The translations under genes and the position numbers were made by a program. A stretch of 9,425 bases of DNA from an uncultured Gammaproteobacteria bacterium. GTDB lineage: Bacteria; Pseudomonadota; Gammaproteobacteria; Pseudomonadales; UBA5518. The stretch's first letter is position 1, and each line of letters starts with the position of its first letter. Shown here piece by piece: positions 1 to 5,586 of the stretch. Below the pieces are notes generated by a model. That model made no database searches. It was not told where the DNA came from and saw only the letters and a program-made list of their open reading frames with translations. The stretch covers positions 1-9,425 of the forward strand of contig CAIXOY010000340.1 in the NCBI GenBank assembly GCA_903921135.1, written 5' to 3'.

Positions 1-233
1 GGGTGGAACCCGGGCTCTTCGCGGGCTGGCGCTGCATCGGGGTGGATCCCTCCGAACCGGATGCGGCGAACGCGCTTCTGATCGGCGCGCAGTTGATCTA
101 CGCACGCCACCATGTGCGCACACGGGAGCGCTTGATCGCCGAGGGCATCAACCCGCTGCTGGTGGACGCAGGCGAAGTGGCAAAGGCCGAAGGCGCTGTG
201 ACCTGCTGCAGCCTTATCTGCCACGCCCCCTGA
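1..233 (+). CDS. Dimethylarginine dimethylaminohydrolase/amidinotransferase-like protein, C-terminal fragment
   Basis: This is the 3' end of a gene that starts before the window. The reading frame has codons starting at position 3 and stops with TGA at 231-233, giving about 76 visible residues. The GTG at 3 is probably an internal valine codon, not a start. The last residues carry an AVTCCSLIC segment. In the dimethylargininase (DDAH) branch of the guanidino-group-modifying superfamily, the TCCS segment close to the C-terminus supplies the nucleophilic cysteine; by analogy the first of the two Cys (codon 204-206) would be the nucleophile. The preceding stretch, with a helix ending in a possible VDAGEVAKAEGA strand and turn, also fits that fold. 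DDAH enzymes hydrolyse N-methylated arginines to citrulline and an amine, usually in the cytoplasm, but substrate residues lie outside the window. Arginine deiminase or another amidinotransferase relative is possible. A REP hairpin begins directly after the stop. Confidence 0.6.
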   Translation, partial: VEPGLFAGWRCIGVDPSEPDAANALLIGAQLIYARHHVRTRERLIAEGINPLLVDAGEVAKAEGAVTCCSLICHAP

Positions 234-234
234 T

Positions 235-258
235 GTGGGAGCGGGCCGTGCCCGCGAC
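235..258 (+). repeat. REP palindrome, copy 1
   Basis: The 24-nt unit has a GTGGGA head, stem GCGGGC, loop CGT, stem GCCCGC, and a GAC tail. It begins two bases after the TGA of the upstream gene, so its transcript hairpin could protect or end that mRNA. The head and G-rich stem resemble the REP elements common in Pseudomonas and related gammaproteobacteria, which are mobilised by RAYT (REP-associated tyrosine) transposases. No RAYT gene is in the window. Confidence 0.8.
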
Positions 259-288
259 TCGGCCCGCACTCCGGCACCCACGGTCTCA

Positions 289-312
289 GTCGCGCGCATG
301 GCGCGCTCCCAC
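289..312 (-). repeat. REP palindrome, copy 2 (inverted, with compensated stem)
   Basis: Read on the minus strand this is the same 24-nt unit, with stem GCGCGC, loop CAT and stem GCGCGC. Compared with the copy at 342-365 it differs at only two positions, and these two bases pair with each other in the stem (G-C changed to C-G). The hairpin is therefore kept while the sequence changes. Opposite orientation to its neighbours, with gaps of 30 and 29 nt, is typical of REP clusters (BIME-like). Confidence 0.75.
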
Positions 313-341
313 CGCCACACACACCCACGGCGCCACCTCAA

Positions 342-365
342 GTGGGAGCGGGCCATGCCCGCGAC
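342..365 (+). repeat. REP palindrome, copy 3
   Basis: The unit is GTGGGA, GCGGGC, CAT, GCCCGC, GAC. It differs from copy 1 by a single loop base. It is directly followed at 366-378 by a 13-nt stretch, GGCCGTGCCCGCG, identical to 244-256 of copy 1, which looks like the 3' part of a fourth, truncated copy. The element lies about 60 nt before the transporter start, so it may overlap the upstream edge of that gene's promoter region. Confidence 0.8.
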
Positions 366-378
366 GGCCGTGCCCGCG
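366..378 (+). repeat. Truncated REP remnant
   Basis: Thirteen bases identical to the loop and right arm of copy 1 (244-256) directly abut the full copy at 342-365. The left arm is missing. The match is short and this stretch is very G+C rich, so chance is possible. Confidence 0.4.
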
Positions 379-402
379 CCCGCGCGATCGTGCGATCATC
401 AC

Positions 403-416
403 GACCTGAACAGGTC
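403..416. promoter_or_regulatory. Perfect 14-bp palindrome before transporter gene (candidate operator)
   Basis: GACCTG-AA-CAGGTC is a perfect inverted repeat with 6-bp arms around an AA centre. It ends 12 bp before the ATG at 429, and no clear Shine-Dalgarno sequence lies between it and the start. The size and symmetry fit a dimeric helix-turn-helix regulator, and aromatic-acid transporters are often substrate-induced. An imperfect 8-bp tandem repeat (GCGATCGT/GCGATCAT, 384-399) lies just upstream. No regulator gene is in the window, so the protein that might bind is unknown. A role as an RNA hairpin over the leader is an alternative. Confidence 0.4.
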
Positions 417-428
417 TGCGGACACACC

Positions 429-1796
429 ATGAAAACAACCGCCAGCGCGCCTGCAGCAACCATTCCGACCAGCGCCGGAGATCCCTCCTTCGAAGTCGGG
501 TCGGCACTGGACTCCGCCAGCATCGGGCGCAACCACCTGATCCTGACCCTGCTCGCGATGAGCGTGATCGTGCTCGATGGCTTCGATTTGCAGGTGCTGG
601 CATTCGCAGCGCCCGCGCTGCTCGCAGAGTGGGGCATCACGCGGGCGGAACTTGCGCCCATCTTCGCGTCGGGAATGGTGGGCGTTGCCATCGGCGGGCT
701 CACCATTGGCCCGCGTGGAGACGTCTGGGGGCGCAAGCCGGCGCTGGTGGGCAGCGCGCTCTTTTTCGGCATTGCCACGCTGGCCTCGGCCTGGGCGCAG
801 ACCGAAACGCAACTGCTGGTCTTGCGTCTTCTCGCCGGCGTGGGGCTGGGCGGTGCGCTCACCAACGCCACCGCGCTGGTGGTCGAGAGCGCGCCCCTGC
901 GCTGGCGCGGCGTGCTCACGATGACGACGCTGGTGGGCGTGCCGGTGGGAGGTTTTCTGGGGGGATTGCTGGCGGCGCGCATGATCCCTGCCTTCGGCTG
1001 GGAGTCCGTGTTCGTGGTGGGCGGCGTGCTGCCGGTGCTGCTCGCGGCGGCGCTGTGGCTCTGGCTGCCGGAGTCCGCGCGTTTCCTGTTGCGCTCTCAC
1101 CGCCGCGCCGAGGCAACCGCCGCAGTGAATGCCCTGCTGGGAGGATCCCGGTTCTCCACGACCGACCCGCTCTGGCTCCTCGAACCACCGGCGCGCAAGG
1201 CTTCCTTCGCCGAACTGCTGGGCGCCGAATTCCGCCGCGATACGGCGGGCGTCTGGCTGATCTTTCTCGCCAATCTCTTCGGCATGTTCTGCTTCATGAA
1301 CTGGCTGCCCACGATTTTGACGGATCTCGGACACGATCAGGCTACGGCCAACCACATGCTCGCGAGCTACAACCTCGGGGGCATCGTGGGTTCGATGGGT
1401 ACGGCGTGGCTGCTGCGCTTCACGGGTTCACGGGGCGTGCTGGGAGCGATGGCGGCGGCGGGTGTGGTGACAGCCCTGGTGATGGGCCAGGCCAACCTCG
1501 CAGACCATGCCACGGCGCTCGTGCTGTGCACGGTTGCAGGCGTATGCCTGAATTCGATGCAGATCGGCGCCTACCTGCTGTCTGGCCACGTCTATCCCAC
1601 CGAAATCCGCGCCACCGGCGTGGGCAGCGCAGTGGCCGTGGGCAGGATAGGCGCGCTGGGCAGCTCCTTTGCCGGCGCATGGGTGGGCGCCGGGGCAGCA
1701 GGGGCTTCGCTACTCTTCGGTATCGTGGCGGGTTCGATGGCGCTGGTCGTCTGCGGCGTGTTCCTGGTACGCCGCCACGTCACGCCGCAGGGCTGA
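429..1796 (+). CDS. MFS transporter, aromatic acid:H+ symporter (AAHS) family
   Basis: This 455-residue inner-membrane protein probably imports an aromatic acid with protons. The length fits PcaK/BenK/MhpT-type carriers (about 450). A hydrophilic N-terminus of about 35 residues is followed by TM1 carrying DGFDLQ (50-55), the AAHS signature with an acidic residue. The TM2-TM3 loop holds MFS motif A as GPRGDVWGRKPAL (94-106). LPES (213-216) follows TM6, a central loop of about 50 residues divides the two halves, and YPTEIRATGVG (389-399) begins the last transmembrane bundle. Many Gly/Ala/Val-rich segments account for about twelve helices. The ATG at 429 was chosen because 29 upstream in-frame codons only translate the REP element and leader. 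It converges with the meta-cleavage operon, 38 bp from the aldolase stop, which suggests it feeds that pathway. The substrate could be a hydroxylated phenylpropanoid or benzoate-type acid; the sequence does not decide. Confidence 0.88.
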   Translation: MKTTASAPAATIPTSAGDPSFEVGSALDSASIGRNHLILTLLAMSVIVLDGFDLQVLAFAAPALLAEWGITRAELAPIFASGMVGVAIGGLTIGPRGDVWGRKPALVGSALFFGIATLASAWAQTETQLLVLRLLAGVGLGGALTNATALVVESAPLRWRGVLTMTTLVGVPVGGFLGGLLAARMIPAFGWESVFVVGGVLPVLLAAALWLWLPESARFLLRSHRRAEATAAVNALLGGSRFSTTDPLWLLEPPARKASFAELLGAEFRRDTAGVWLIFLANLFGMFCFMNWLPTILTDLGHDQATANHMLASYNLGGIVGSMGTAWLLRFTGSRGVLGAMAAAGVVTALVMGQANLADHATALVLCTVAGVCLNSMQIGAYLLSGHVYPTEIRATGVGSAVAVGRIGALGSSFAGAWVGAGAAGASLLFGIVAGSMALVVCGVFLVRRHVTPQG

Positions 1797-1834
1797 ATCG
1801 CCCCGCGGGACGCTCCTGCACGCAAGGCACGAGT

Positions 1835-2857
1835 TCAGCCCTTGGCACGCGCCATGTCGAGGGCCACGTCTTCGATCATGTCTTCCTGACCACCCACGGT
1901 CTTGCGCTTGCCCATCTCGACCAGGATGTCGCGCGAGCTGATGCCGTACTTCTTTGCGGCGCGCTGCGCAAACAGCAGGAAGCTCGAATAAACGCCCGCG
2001 TAGCCCAGGATCAGGGCGTCCCGGTCGATGCGGACGGGGGTGTCCATCATCGGCACCACCAGATCCTCCGCGACGTCCATGATCTTGAAGAGATCGACGC
2101 CATGCTCCGCGCCCATACGGTTCAACACCGCCACAAAGACCTCGAGAGGCGTGTTGCCAGCGCCGGCACCCAGACCCGCGACAGAGCCGTCGATGCGGTT
2201 GGCACCGGCCTCGACCGCCGCCACCGAGTTGGCAATGCCCATGGCCATGTTGTGGTGGCCGTGGAAGCCCAGCTCCGTTCCCGGCTTGAGTTCGCTGCGC
2301 AGCAGAGCGATGCGTGCGGTGACGTCGGCCGGCAGCATGAAGCCTGCGGAATCCGTGCAGTAGATGCAGTTGGCGCCGTAGCTCTCCATGAGCTTCGCCT
2401 GCACCAGCAGTTCTTCGGGGGAAATCATGTGGGCCATCATCAGGAAGCCCACGGTGTCGAGACCCATCTGGGCACCCATGCCGATGTGCTGCTCGGAGAC
2501 ATCGGCCTCGGTGCAGTGGGTGGCAACGCGGATGGTGCCGATGCCGCAGTCACGCGCCATCTTCAGATGGTCCACCGTGCCGATCCCGGGCAGCAACAGC
2601 GCCGAGACTTTCGCGTTTTTCACCACGCCGACGACAGCCTTCAGGTACTCCTCGTCGGAGTTGCAGGGGAAGCCGTAGTTGATGGAGCGCCCGCCCAGAC
2701 CATCGCCGTGCGTGACTTCGATCAGCGGCACGCCCGCCTCGTCGAGTGCGCGTCCGATGGAGCGCATCTCGTCCAGGGAGATCTGGTGGCGCTTGGGGTG
2801 CATGCCATCGCGCAGGCACATGTCGTGGAGCGTGACTTTTCGGCCCTGGATGCTCAT
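1835..2857 (-). CDS. mhpE: 4-hydroxy-2-oxovalerate aldolase
   Basis: This class II, metal-dependent pyruvate aldolase cleaves 4-hydroxy-2-oxovalerate into pyruvate and acetaldehyde in the cytoplasm, the last carbon-splitting step of the meta pathway. The 340 residues fit DmpG/BphI/MhpE. Catalytic positions known from BphI fall at the same numbers: R16, D17 and H20 in LRDGMH, metal ligands D17, H199 and H201 in GFHGHH, and Y290. L87 and L89, which shape the aldehyde pocket in BphI, are kept, as is G322-G323. The first two thirds should form the TIM barrel, with a C-terminal communication domain that contacts the dehydrogenase. A Shine-Dalgarno AGGA lies about 9 nt before the ATG. It is the last gene of the operon, 61 nt after the dehydrogenase stop across a strong hairpin. 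It should form a channelling complex with that dehydrogenase. The family assignment is firm; the symbol (mhpE, dmpG or bphI) is conventional. Confidence 0.95.
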   Translation of the reverse strand: MSIQGRKVTLHDMCLRDGMHPKRHQISLDEMRSIGRALDEAGVPLIEVTHGDGLGGRSINYGFPCNSDEEYLKAVVGVVKNAKVSALLLPGIGTVDHLKMARDCGIGTIRVATHCTEADVSEQHIGMGAQMGLDTVGFLMMAHMISPEELLVQAKLMESYGANCIYCTDSAGFMLPADVTARIALLRSELKPGTELGFHGHHNMAMGIANSVAAVEAGANRIDGSVAGLGAGAGNTPLEVFVAVLNRMGAEHGVDLFKIMDVAEDLVVPMMDTPVRIDRDALILGYAGVYSSFLLFAQRAAKKYGISSRDILVEMGKRKTVGGQEDMIEDVALDMARAKG

Positions 2858-2899
2858 CTCGTTCTGTCCTCGTGCTCGTGTGATACCGATGCCCGTGTC

Positions 2900-2925
2900 G
2901 CTCTGACGGCAGAGGCCGTCAGAGC
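2900..2925 (-). other. Intercistronic hairpin across the dehydrogenase stop codon
   Basis: GCTCTGACGGC (2900-2910) and GCCGTCAGAGC (2915-2925) form a perfect 11-bp stem with a 4-nt loop. The dehydrogenase stop (TCA on the plus strand, 2919-2921) lies inside one arm. There is no T-run after it on either strand, so it is not a standard intrinsic terminator. On the mRNA it sits between the dehydrogenase and aldolase genes, about 30 nt before the aldolase Shine-Dalgarno, where it could act as an RNA processing, stability or attenuation element. Confidence 0.65.
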
Positions 2926-3818
2926 ACCAGGCGCCCGGCGTCCATTTCTTCGGCGAACATCTCGGCGGTGCGCAGCGCGGCAGCCGTCATGATGTCGAGA
3001 TTGCCGGCATAGCGCGGCAGGAAATCCCCGAGCCCCGCCACTTCCATCCACACCGTGATGCGCTTGCCGTCGAAGACGGGGCCGTTCTTCAGCGTGTAGC
3101 CCGGCACGTACTTCTGGACTTCGGCCACCATCTCGTGCACCGAGCGGGTGATCGCGGCCTGGTCGGGCTCTTCCTCGGTGAGGCAGTGGATGGTGTTGCG
3201 CATGATCAACGGCGGCTCGGCGGGGTTGATGACGATGATCGCCTTGCCCTCGGCCGCACCGCCCACACGCTCCACGGCGCCTGCGGTGGTCCGGGTGAAT
3301 TCATCGATGTTCTTGCGCGTGCCCGGCCCTACCGACTTAGAGGAGACGGTGGCAACGATCTCGCCATAGGCCACTTTCTGCACACGGCTCACGGCATAGA
3401 CCATCGGGATGGTCGCCTGCCCGCCGCAGGTCACCATGTTGACGTTCATCTCGCGCTTGCCGACGTGATCCTTGAGGTTCACCGGCGGTACGCAGTAGGG
3501 CCCGATCGCCGCGGGCGTGAGATCGATCATCAGGGCGCCCTGCGCCGTGACCTTGGCCGAGTTGGCAGCGTGCACATAGGCAGAGGTGGCGTCGAAGCAG
3601 ATCTGCACCCCGTCTGCCTTCATGGTGGCGACGAGGCCGTCGACGCCCTCGGAGGTGGTCTTGAGCCCCATCTCGCGAGCACGGGCCAGACCGGGAGAAT
3701 CCGGCTCCACACCCACCATCCACACGGGCTCGATCCACTCCGAGCGGCGTGCCTTCATCAGCAGGTCGGTGCCGATATTGCCCGGGCCGATGATGGCCGC
3801 CTTGATCTTCTTGCTCAT
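2919..3818 (-). CDS. mhpF: Acetaldehyde dehydrogenase (acylating)
   Basis: The enzyme converts acetaldehyde, CoA and NAD+ to acetyl-CoA and NADH, removing the toxic aldehyde made by the aldolase. The product is 299 residues, a usual length for DmpF/BphJ/MhpF. The N-terminal Rossmann motif is GPGNIGTDL (11-19). The catalytic cysteine is C131 in MVTCGGQATIP, matching C131/C132 in BphJ/DmpF. NPAEPPLIMRNTIHCL lies in the middle of the catalytic domain, and a C-terminal helix containing AALRTAEMFAEEM completes the family pattern. The ATG at 3818 was chosen over one 17 codons upstream because GGAGGA stands 8 nt before it and family members begin with a similar Lys-rich start. It lies between the hydratase (89 nt upstream) and the aldolase, its expected complex partner. 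Related propionaldehyde-active enzymes exist, so a longer aldehyde is not excluded. Confidence 0.95.
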   Translation of the reverse strand: MSKKIKAAIIGPGNIGTDLLMKARRSEWIEPVWMVGVEPDSPGLARAREMGLKTTSEGVDGLVATMKADGVQICFDATSAYVHAANSAKVTAQGALMIDLTPAAIGPYCVPPVNLKDHVGKREMNVNMVTCGGQATIPMVYAVSRVQKVAYGEIVATVSSKSVGPGTRKNIDEFTRTTAGAVERVGGAAEGKAIIVINPAEPPLIMRNTIHCLTEEEPDQAAITRSVHEMVAEVQKYVPGYTLKNGPVFDGKRITVWMEVAGLGDFLPRYAGNLDIMTAAALRTAEMFAEEMDAGRLVL

Positions 3819-3826
3819 CTGGGAAG

Positions 3827-3832
3827 TCCTCC
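3827..3832 (-). promoter_or_regulatory. Ribosome binding site of acetaldehyde dehydrogenase
   Basis: GGAGGA on the minus strand lies 8 nt before the ATG at 3818. It is the best Shine-Dalgarno in the operon and decides the start against the ATG at 3869. A 7-bp hairpin (3836-3854) stands three bases upstream of it. Confidence 0.75.
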
Positions 3833-3835
3833 GGT

Positions 3836-3854
3836 GCTCTCCTGTCGGGAGAGC
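3836..3854 (-). other. Hairpin directly upstream of dehydrogenase ribosome binding site
   Basis: GCTCTCC (3836-3842) and GGAGAGC (3848-3854) are perfect 7-nt arms around a TGTCG loop. On the mRNA, the stem ends three bases before the Shine-Dalgarno of the acetaldehyde dehydrogenase. It leaves the binding site free, so it may mark a processing site or protect the downstream mRNA. Role inferred only. Confidence 0.45.
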
Positions 3855-3872
3855 GTCACTCTGGAACACGCA

Positions 3873-3890
3873 GGGCGCCCGCAGGCGCCC
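3873..3890 (-). other. Second hairpin in the hydratase-dehydrogenase gap
   Basis: GGGCGCC (3873-3879) and GGCGCCC (3884-3890) form a perfect 7-bp all-G/C stem with a 4-nt loop, about 17 nt after the hydratase stop. No T-run follows, so it is not a classic terminator. Together with 3836-3854 it fills most of the 89-nt gap. Confidence 0.45.
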
Positions 3891-3907
3891 GGACTGCAGG
3901 CGGCGGC

Positions 3908-4693
3908 TCAGACGAAGGAGCAGCTCGCCTCGCCGAAACCCTCGACCACGCAGCGCATCACATCGCCCGCCTTCACCGGCTCGAGCGGCACCACTGATCC
4001 CGACAGGATGATGTCGCCTGCCTTGAACGGGATGTTGTAACGCCCAAGCGTATTGGCGAGCCAGGCCACCGCCGTGAGCGGATTGCCCTGCACCGCCGCG
4101 CCCTTGCCTTCGCTCAACGGCTGCCCGTTCTTGAAGACCTTAACGTGCAGCGCGGGTAGGTCGAAGTCGTGCGGGTCGCGCTCGGCATTGCCCAGCACGA
4201 AGACGCCGCAGGAGGCGTTGTCTGCAACCGTGTCCTGGATGCGGATCTTCCAGTCGCGGATGCGCGAATCGACGATCTCGAAGCAGGGCATGATGCACTC
4301 GGTGGCCGCCAGCACATCGGCCTCGGTGATGTTCGGCCCGACCAGATCGCTTTTGAGGCGGAACGCGATCTCGGCCTCGGCGCGCGGGGCGATCAGATTG
4401 CCCGCCACGGTGATGGCAGCGCCGTTCGGGTAATGCATGCGATCGGTGAGGAAGCCGAAATCGGGCTGGTGCACGCCGAGCATGTCCTGCACGGGCTTGG
4501 AGGTGACGCCGATCTTCTTGCCGATCACCTTCTCGCCGTCGGCAATGCGCCGTTCGAGAAAACGCAGCGAGATGTGGTAGGCATCATCGATGGTGATGCC
4601 CGGCTCGCGGTCGGTGAGAGGTGCCAGCACGGTGCCCGCGCGCAGCGCGGCGTGGAGTTCGTCGCCAAGGCGGGCGATATCGTCTGCGTTCAT
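3908..4693 (-). CDS. mhpD: 2-oxopent-4-enoate (2-hydroxypenta-2,4-dienoate) hydratase
   Basis: The enzyme adds water to 2-hydroxypenta-2,4-dienoate to give 4-hydroxy-2-oxovalerate, using a divalent metal, in the cytoplasm. The 261 residues fit the MhpD/DmpE/TesE hydratases of the FAH superfamily. The metal-binding glutamates are E106 and E108 in APRAEAEIAF and E139 in CFEIVDSRI, matching the positions known in MhpD. K60 in GKKIGVTS is the conserved active-site lysine region, and the C-terminal half carries the family pattern AVQGNPLTAVAWLAN. The start at 4693 was chosen because upstream codons in the same frame overlap the hydrolase gene. The hydrolase stop and this ATG share the four bases ATGA (4690-4693), and no strong Shine-Dalgarno precedes it, so translation is probably coupled. 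The related decarboxylases DmpH/TesI look similar, but the presence of the hydrolase and no decarboxylase partner favours the hydratase. Confidence 0.9.
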   Translation of the reverse strand: MNADDIARLGDELHAALRAGTVLAPLTDREPGITIDDAYHISLRFLERRIADGEKVIGKKIGVTSKPVQDMLGVHQPDFGFLTDRMHYPNGAAITVAGNLIAPRAEAEIAFRLKSDLVGPNITEADVLAATECIMPCFEIVDSRIRDWKIRIQDTVADNASCGVFVLGNAERDPHDFDLPALHVKVFKNGQPLSEGKGAAVQGNPLTAVAWLANTLGRYNIPFKAGDIILSGSVVPLEPVKAGDVMRCVVEGFGEASCSFV

Positions 4694-5514
4694 GTGTTCA
4701 CCAGGAAATCGAGGGTGGTGCGGTTGAACATCGCCTCGTGCTCCACCATGACCCAGTGACCACAGTTGGACACCAGCACCAGACGGATGTCGGGGATGTT
4801 CTTTGCAAGTTTGAGGATGCCGGACTCGGGCATCATGCGCTCGTCCATGCCCCAGAAGCCCAGCACGGGCATCTTCAGTTCGTGCAGGCGTTCGGTGAGT
4901 TCGGGCACGCGCATGGTGGCCACCACGCGCGAATTCATGAGCTTCATGATCTCCATGCGCTCGGCGATGAGATGGTCGGTGGCGTATTTCGGATCGTGCA
5001 TCAGGCAGGTGGCGAAGAGATCTTTCATGACCTCCGGCGTCACGGCCTGTCCTGAAGAAAACACCTGCCCGAGCTTCGCCATGCCGGGCATCCGGAAATA
5101 CTCTTCCTTGGCGTTCAGGCCACCGGGCGCCATGAGGATGAGCTTCTCGGTCATCTCCGGGTTTTCGAGAGCGAACTGCAGCGCCACCGCGCCGCCAAGC
5201 GAGTTGCCCACAAGCGAGCAGCGGCTCACGCCCGCGTGATCCAGCGTCTGGCGGATGCACTGCGAGAAGAACTCGAGCGTGTAGTCGACGTCGTCGGGCT
5301 TGTCGGAGAAGCCGTAGCCGATGTGGTCGATGACCAGGCAGCGGAAGCCGCGCTCGACCAGATACGGATAGTTGCTCTTGAAGTTGCTGTGGGCGCTGGC
5401 GCCAGGGCCGCTGCCGTGGAGGAAGGCCACCACCGGGCCCTCGCCCACGTCGAGGTAATGCATGCGATAGCCGTTGGGACAATCCGCGAATGTGCCGGTG
5501 GGCAGTACTGACAT
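4690..5514 (-). CDS. Alpha/beta hydrolase, meta-cleavage-product (C-C bond) hydrolase
   Basis: This is a probable cytoplasmic C-C hydrolase that splits an extradiol ring-fission product into an acid and 2-hydroxypenta-2,4-dienoate. The 274 residues fit MhpC/BphD/HsaD/DmpD. The oxyanion-hole segment is HGSGPGASAHSNF (33-45), characteristic of this family. The nucleophile is S105 in LVGNSLGG, the acid is probably D224 in WGMDERMMP, and the base is H253 in CGHW. A lid of helices, rich in Met, spans about 135-205 and would set the side-chain specificity; it cannot be read for substrate by eye. The ATG at 5514 was chosen because GGAG stands 7 nt before it; an ATG 16 codons upstream lacks this. Its stop overlaps the hydratase start by 4 nt. 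It could act on a phenylpropanoid, biphenyl, alkylbenzene or steroid-type intermediate. The missing dioxygenase gene would help to decide. Confidence 0.88.
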   Translation of the reverse strand: MSVLPTGTFADCPNGYRMHYLDVGEGPVVAFLHGSGPGASAHSNFKSNYPYLVERGFRCLVIDHIGYGFSDKPDDVDYTLEFFSQCIRQTLDHAGVSRCSLVGNSLGGAVALQFALENPEMTEKLILMAPGGLNAKEEYFRMPGMAKLGQVFSSGQAVTPEVMKDLFATCLMHDPKYATDHLIAERMEIMKLMNSRVVATMRVPELTERLHELKMPVLGFWGMDERMMPESGILKLAKNIPDIRLVLVSNCGHWVMVEHEAMFNRTTLDFLVNT

Positions 5515-5521
5515 GTTGGCT

Positions 5522-5525
5522 CTCC
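5522..5525 (-). promoter_or_regulatory. Ribosome binding site of hydrolase
   Basis: GGAG (within CCGGAGA on the minus strand) lies 7 nt before the ATG at 5514 and supports that start over the ATG at 5562. Confidence 0.6.
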
Positions 5526-5560
5526 GGGGCGTGGAAACGGCGGCGCGGACGGCGCGCAGC

Positions 5561-5566
5561 ATTCTA
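5561..5566 (-). promoter_or_regulatory. Possible internal promoter -10 element
   Basis: TAGAAT on the minus strand matches five of six bases of the sigma70 -10 consensus. It lies in the 72-nt gap between the SDR and the hydrolase, 47 nt before the hydrolase ATG. No good -35 hexamer stands 16-18 nt upstream, so the call is weak. If used, transcription would start near 5554 and the alternative upstream ATG at 5562 would not be in the message. Confidence 0.25.
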
Positions 5567-5586
5567 GTGAGATCGCAAACCCGACG

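Noticed and set aside
342..428. N-terminal extension of the transporter by 29 codons
   Set aside because: The extension translates the REP hairpin and leader, while the family homology and the membrane segment pattern fit a start at 429.
1797..1834. Terminator between the converging transporter and aldolase genes
   Set aside because: Only a short CCCGCGGG palindrome (1802-1809) is present, with no longer stem and no T-run, so I do not call a terminator.
629..2992. 787-codon open frame on the plus strand through the transporter and antisense to the aldolase
   Set aside because: It overlaps two clearly recognised genes, is rich in Arg, Gly, His and Ala without any domain pattern, and is expected by chance in high-GC coding DNA.
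4694..5482. 263-codon N-terminal extension of the hydratase
   Set aside because: It is out of frame within the hydrolase gene and has no fold pattern. The ATG at 4693 gives the normal hydratase length.
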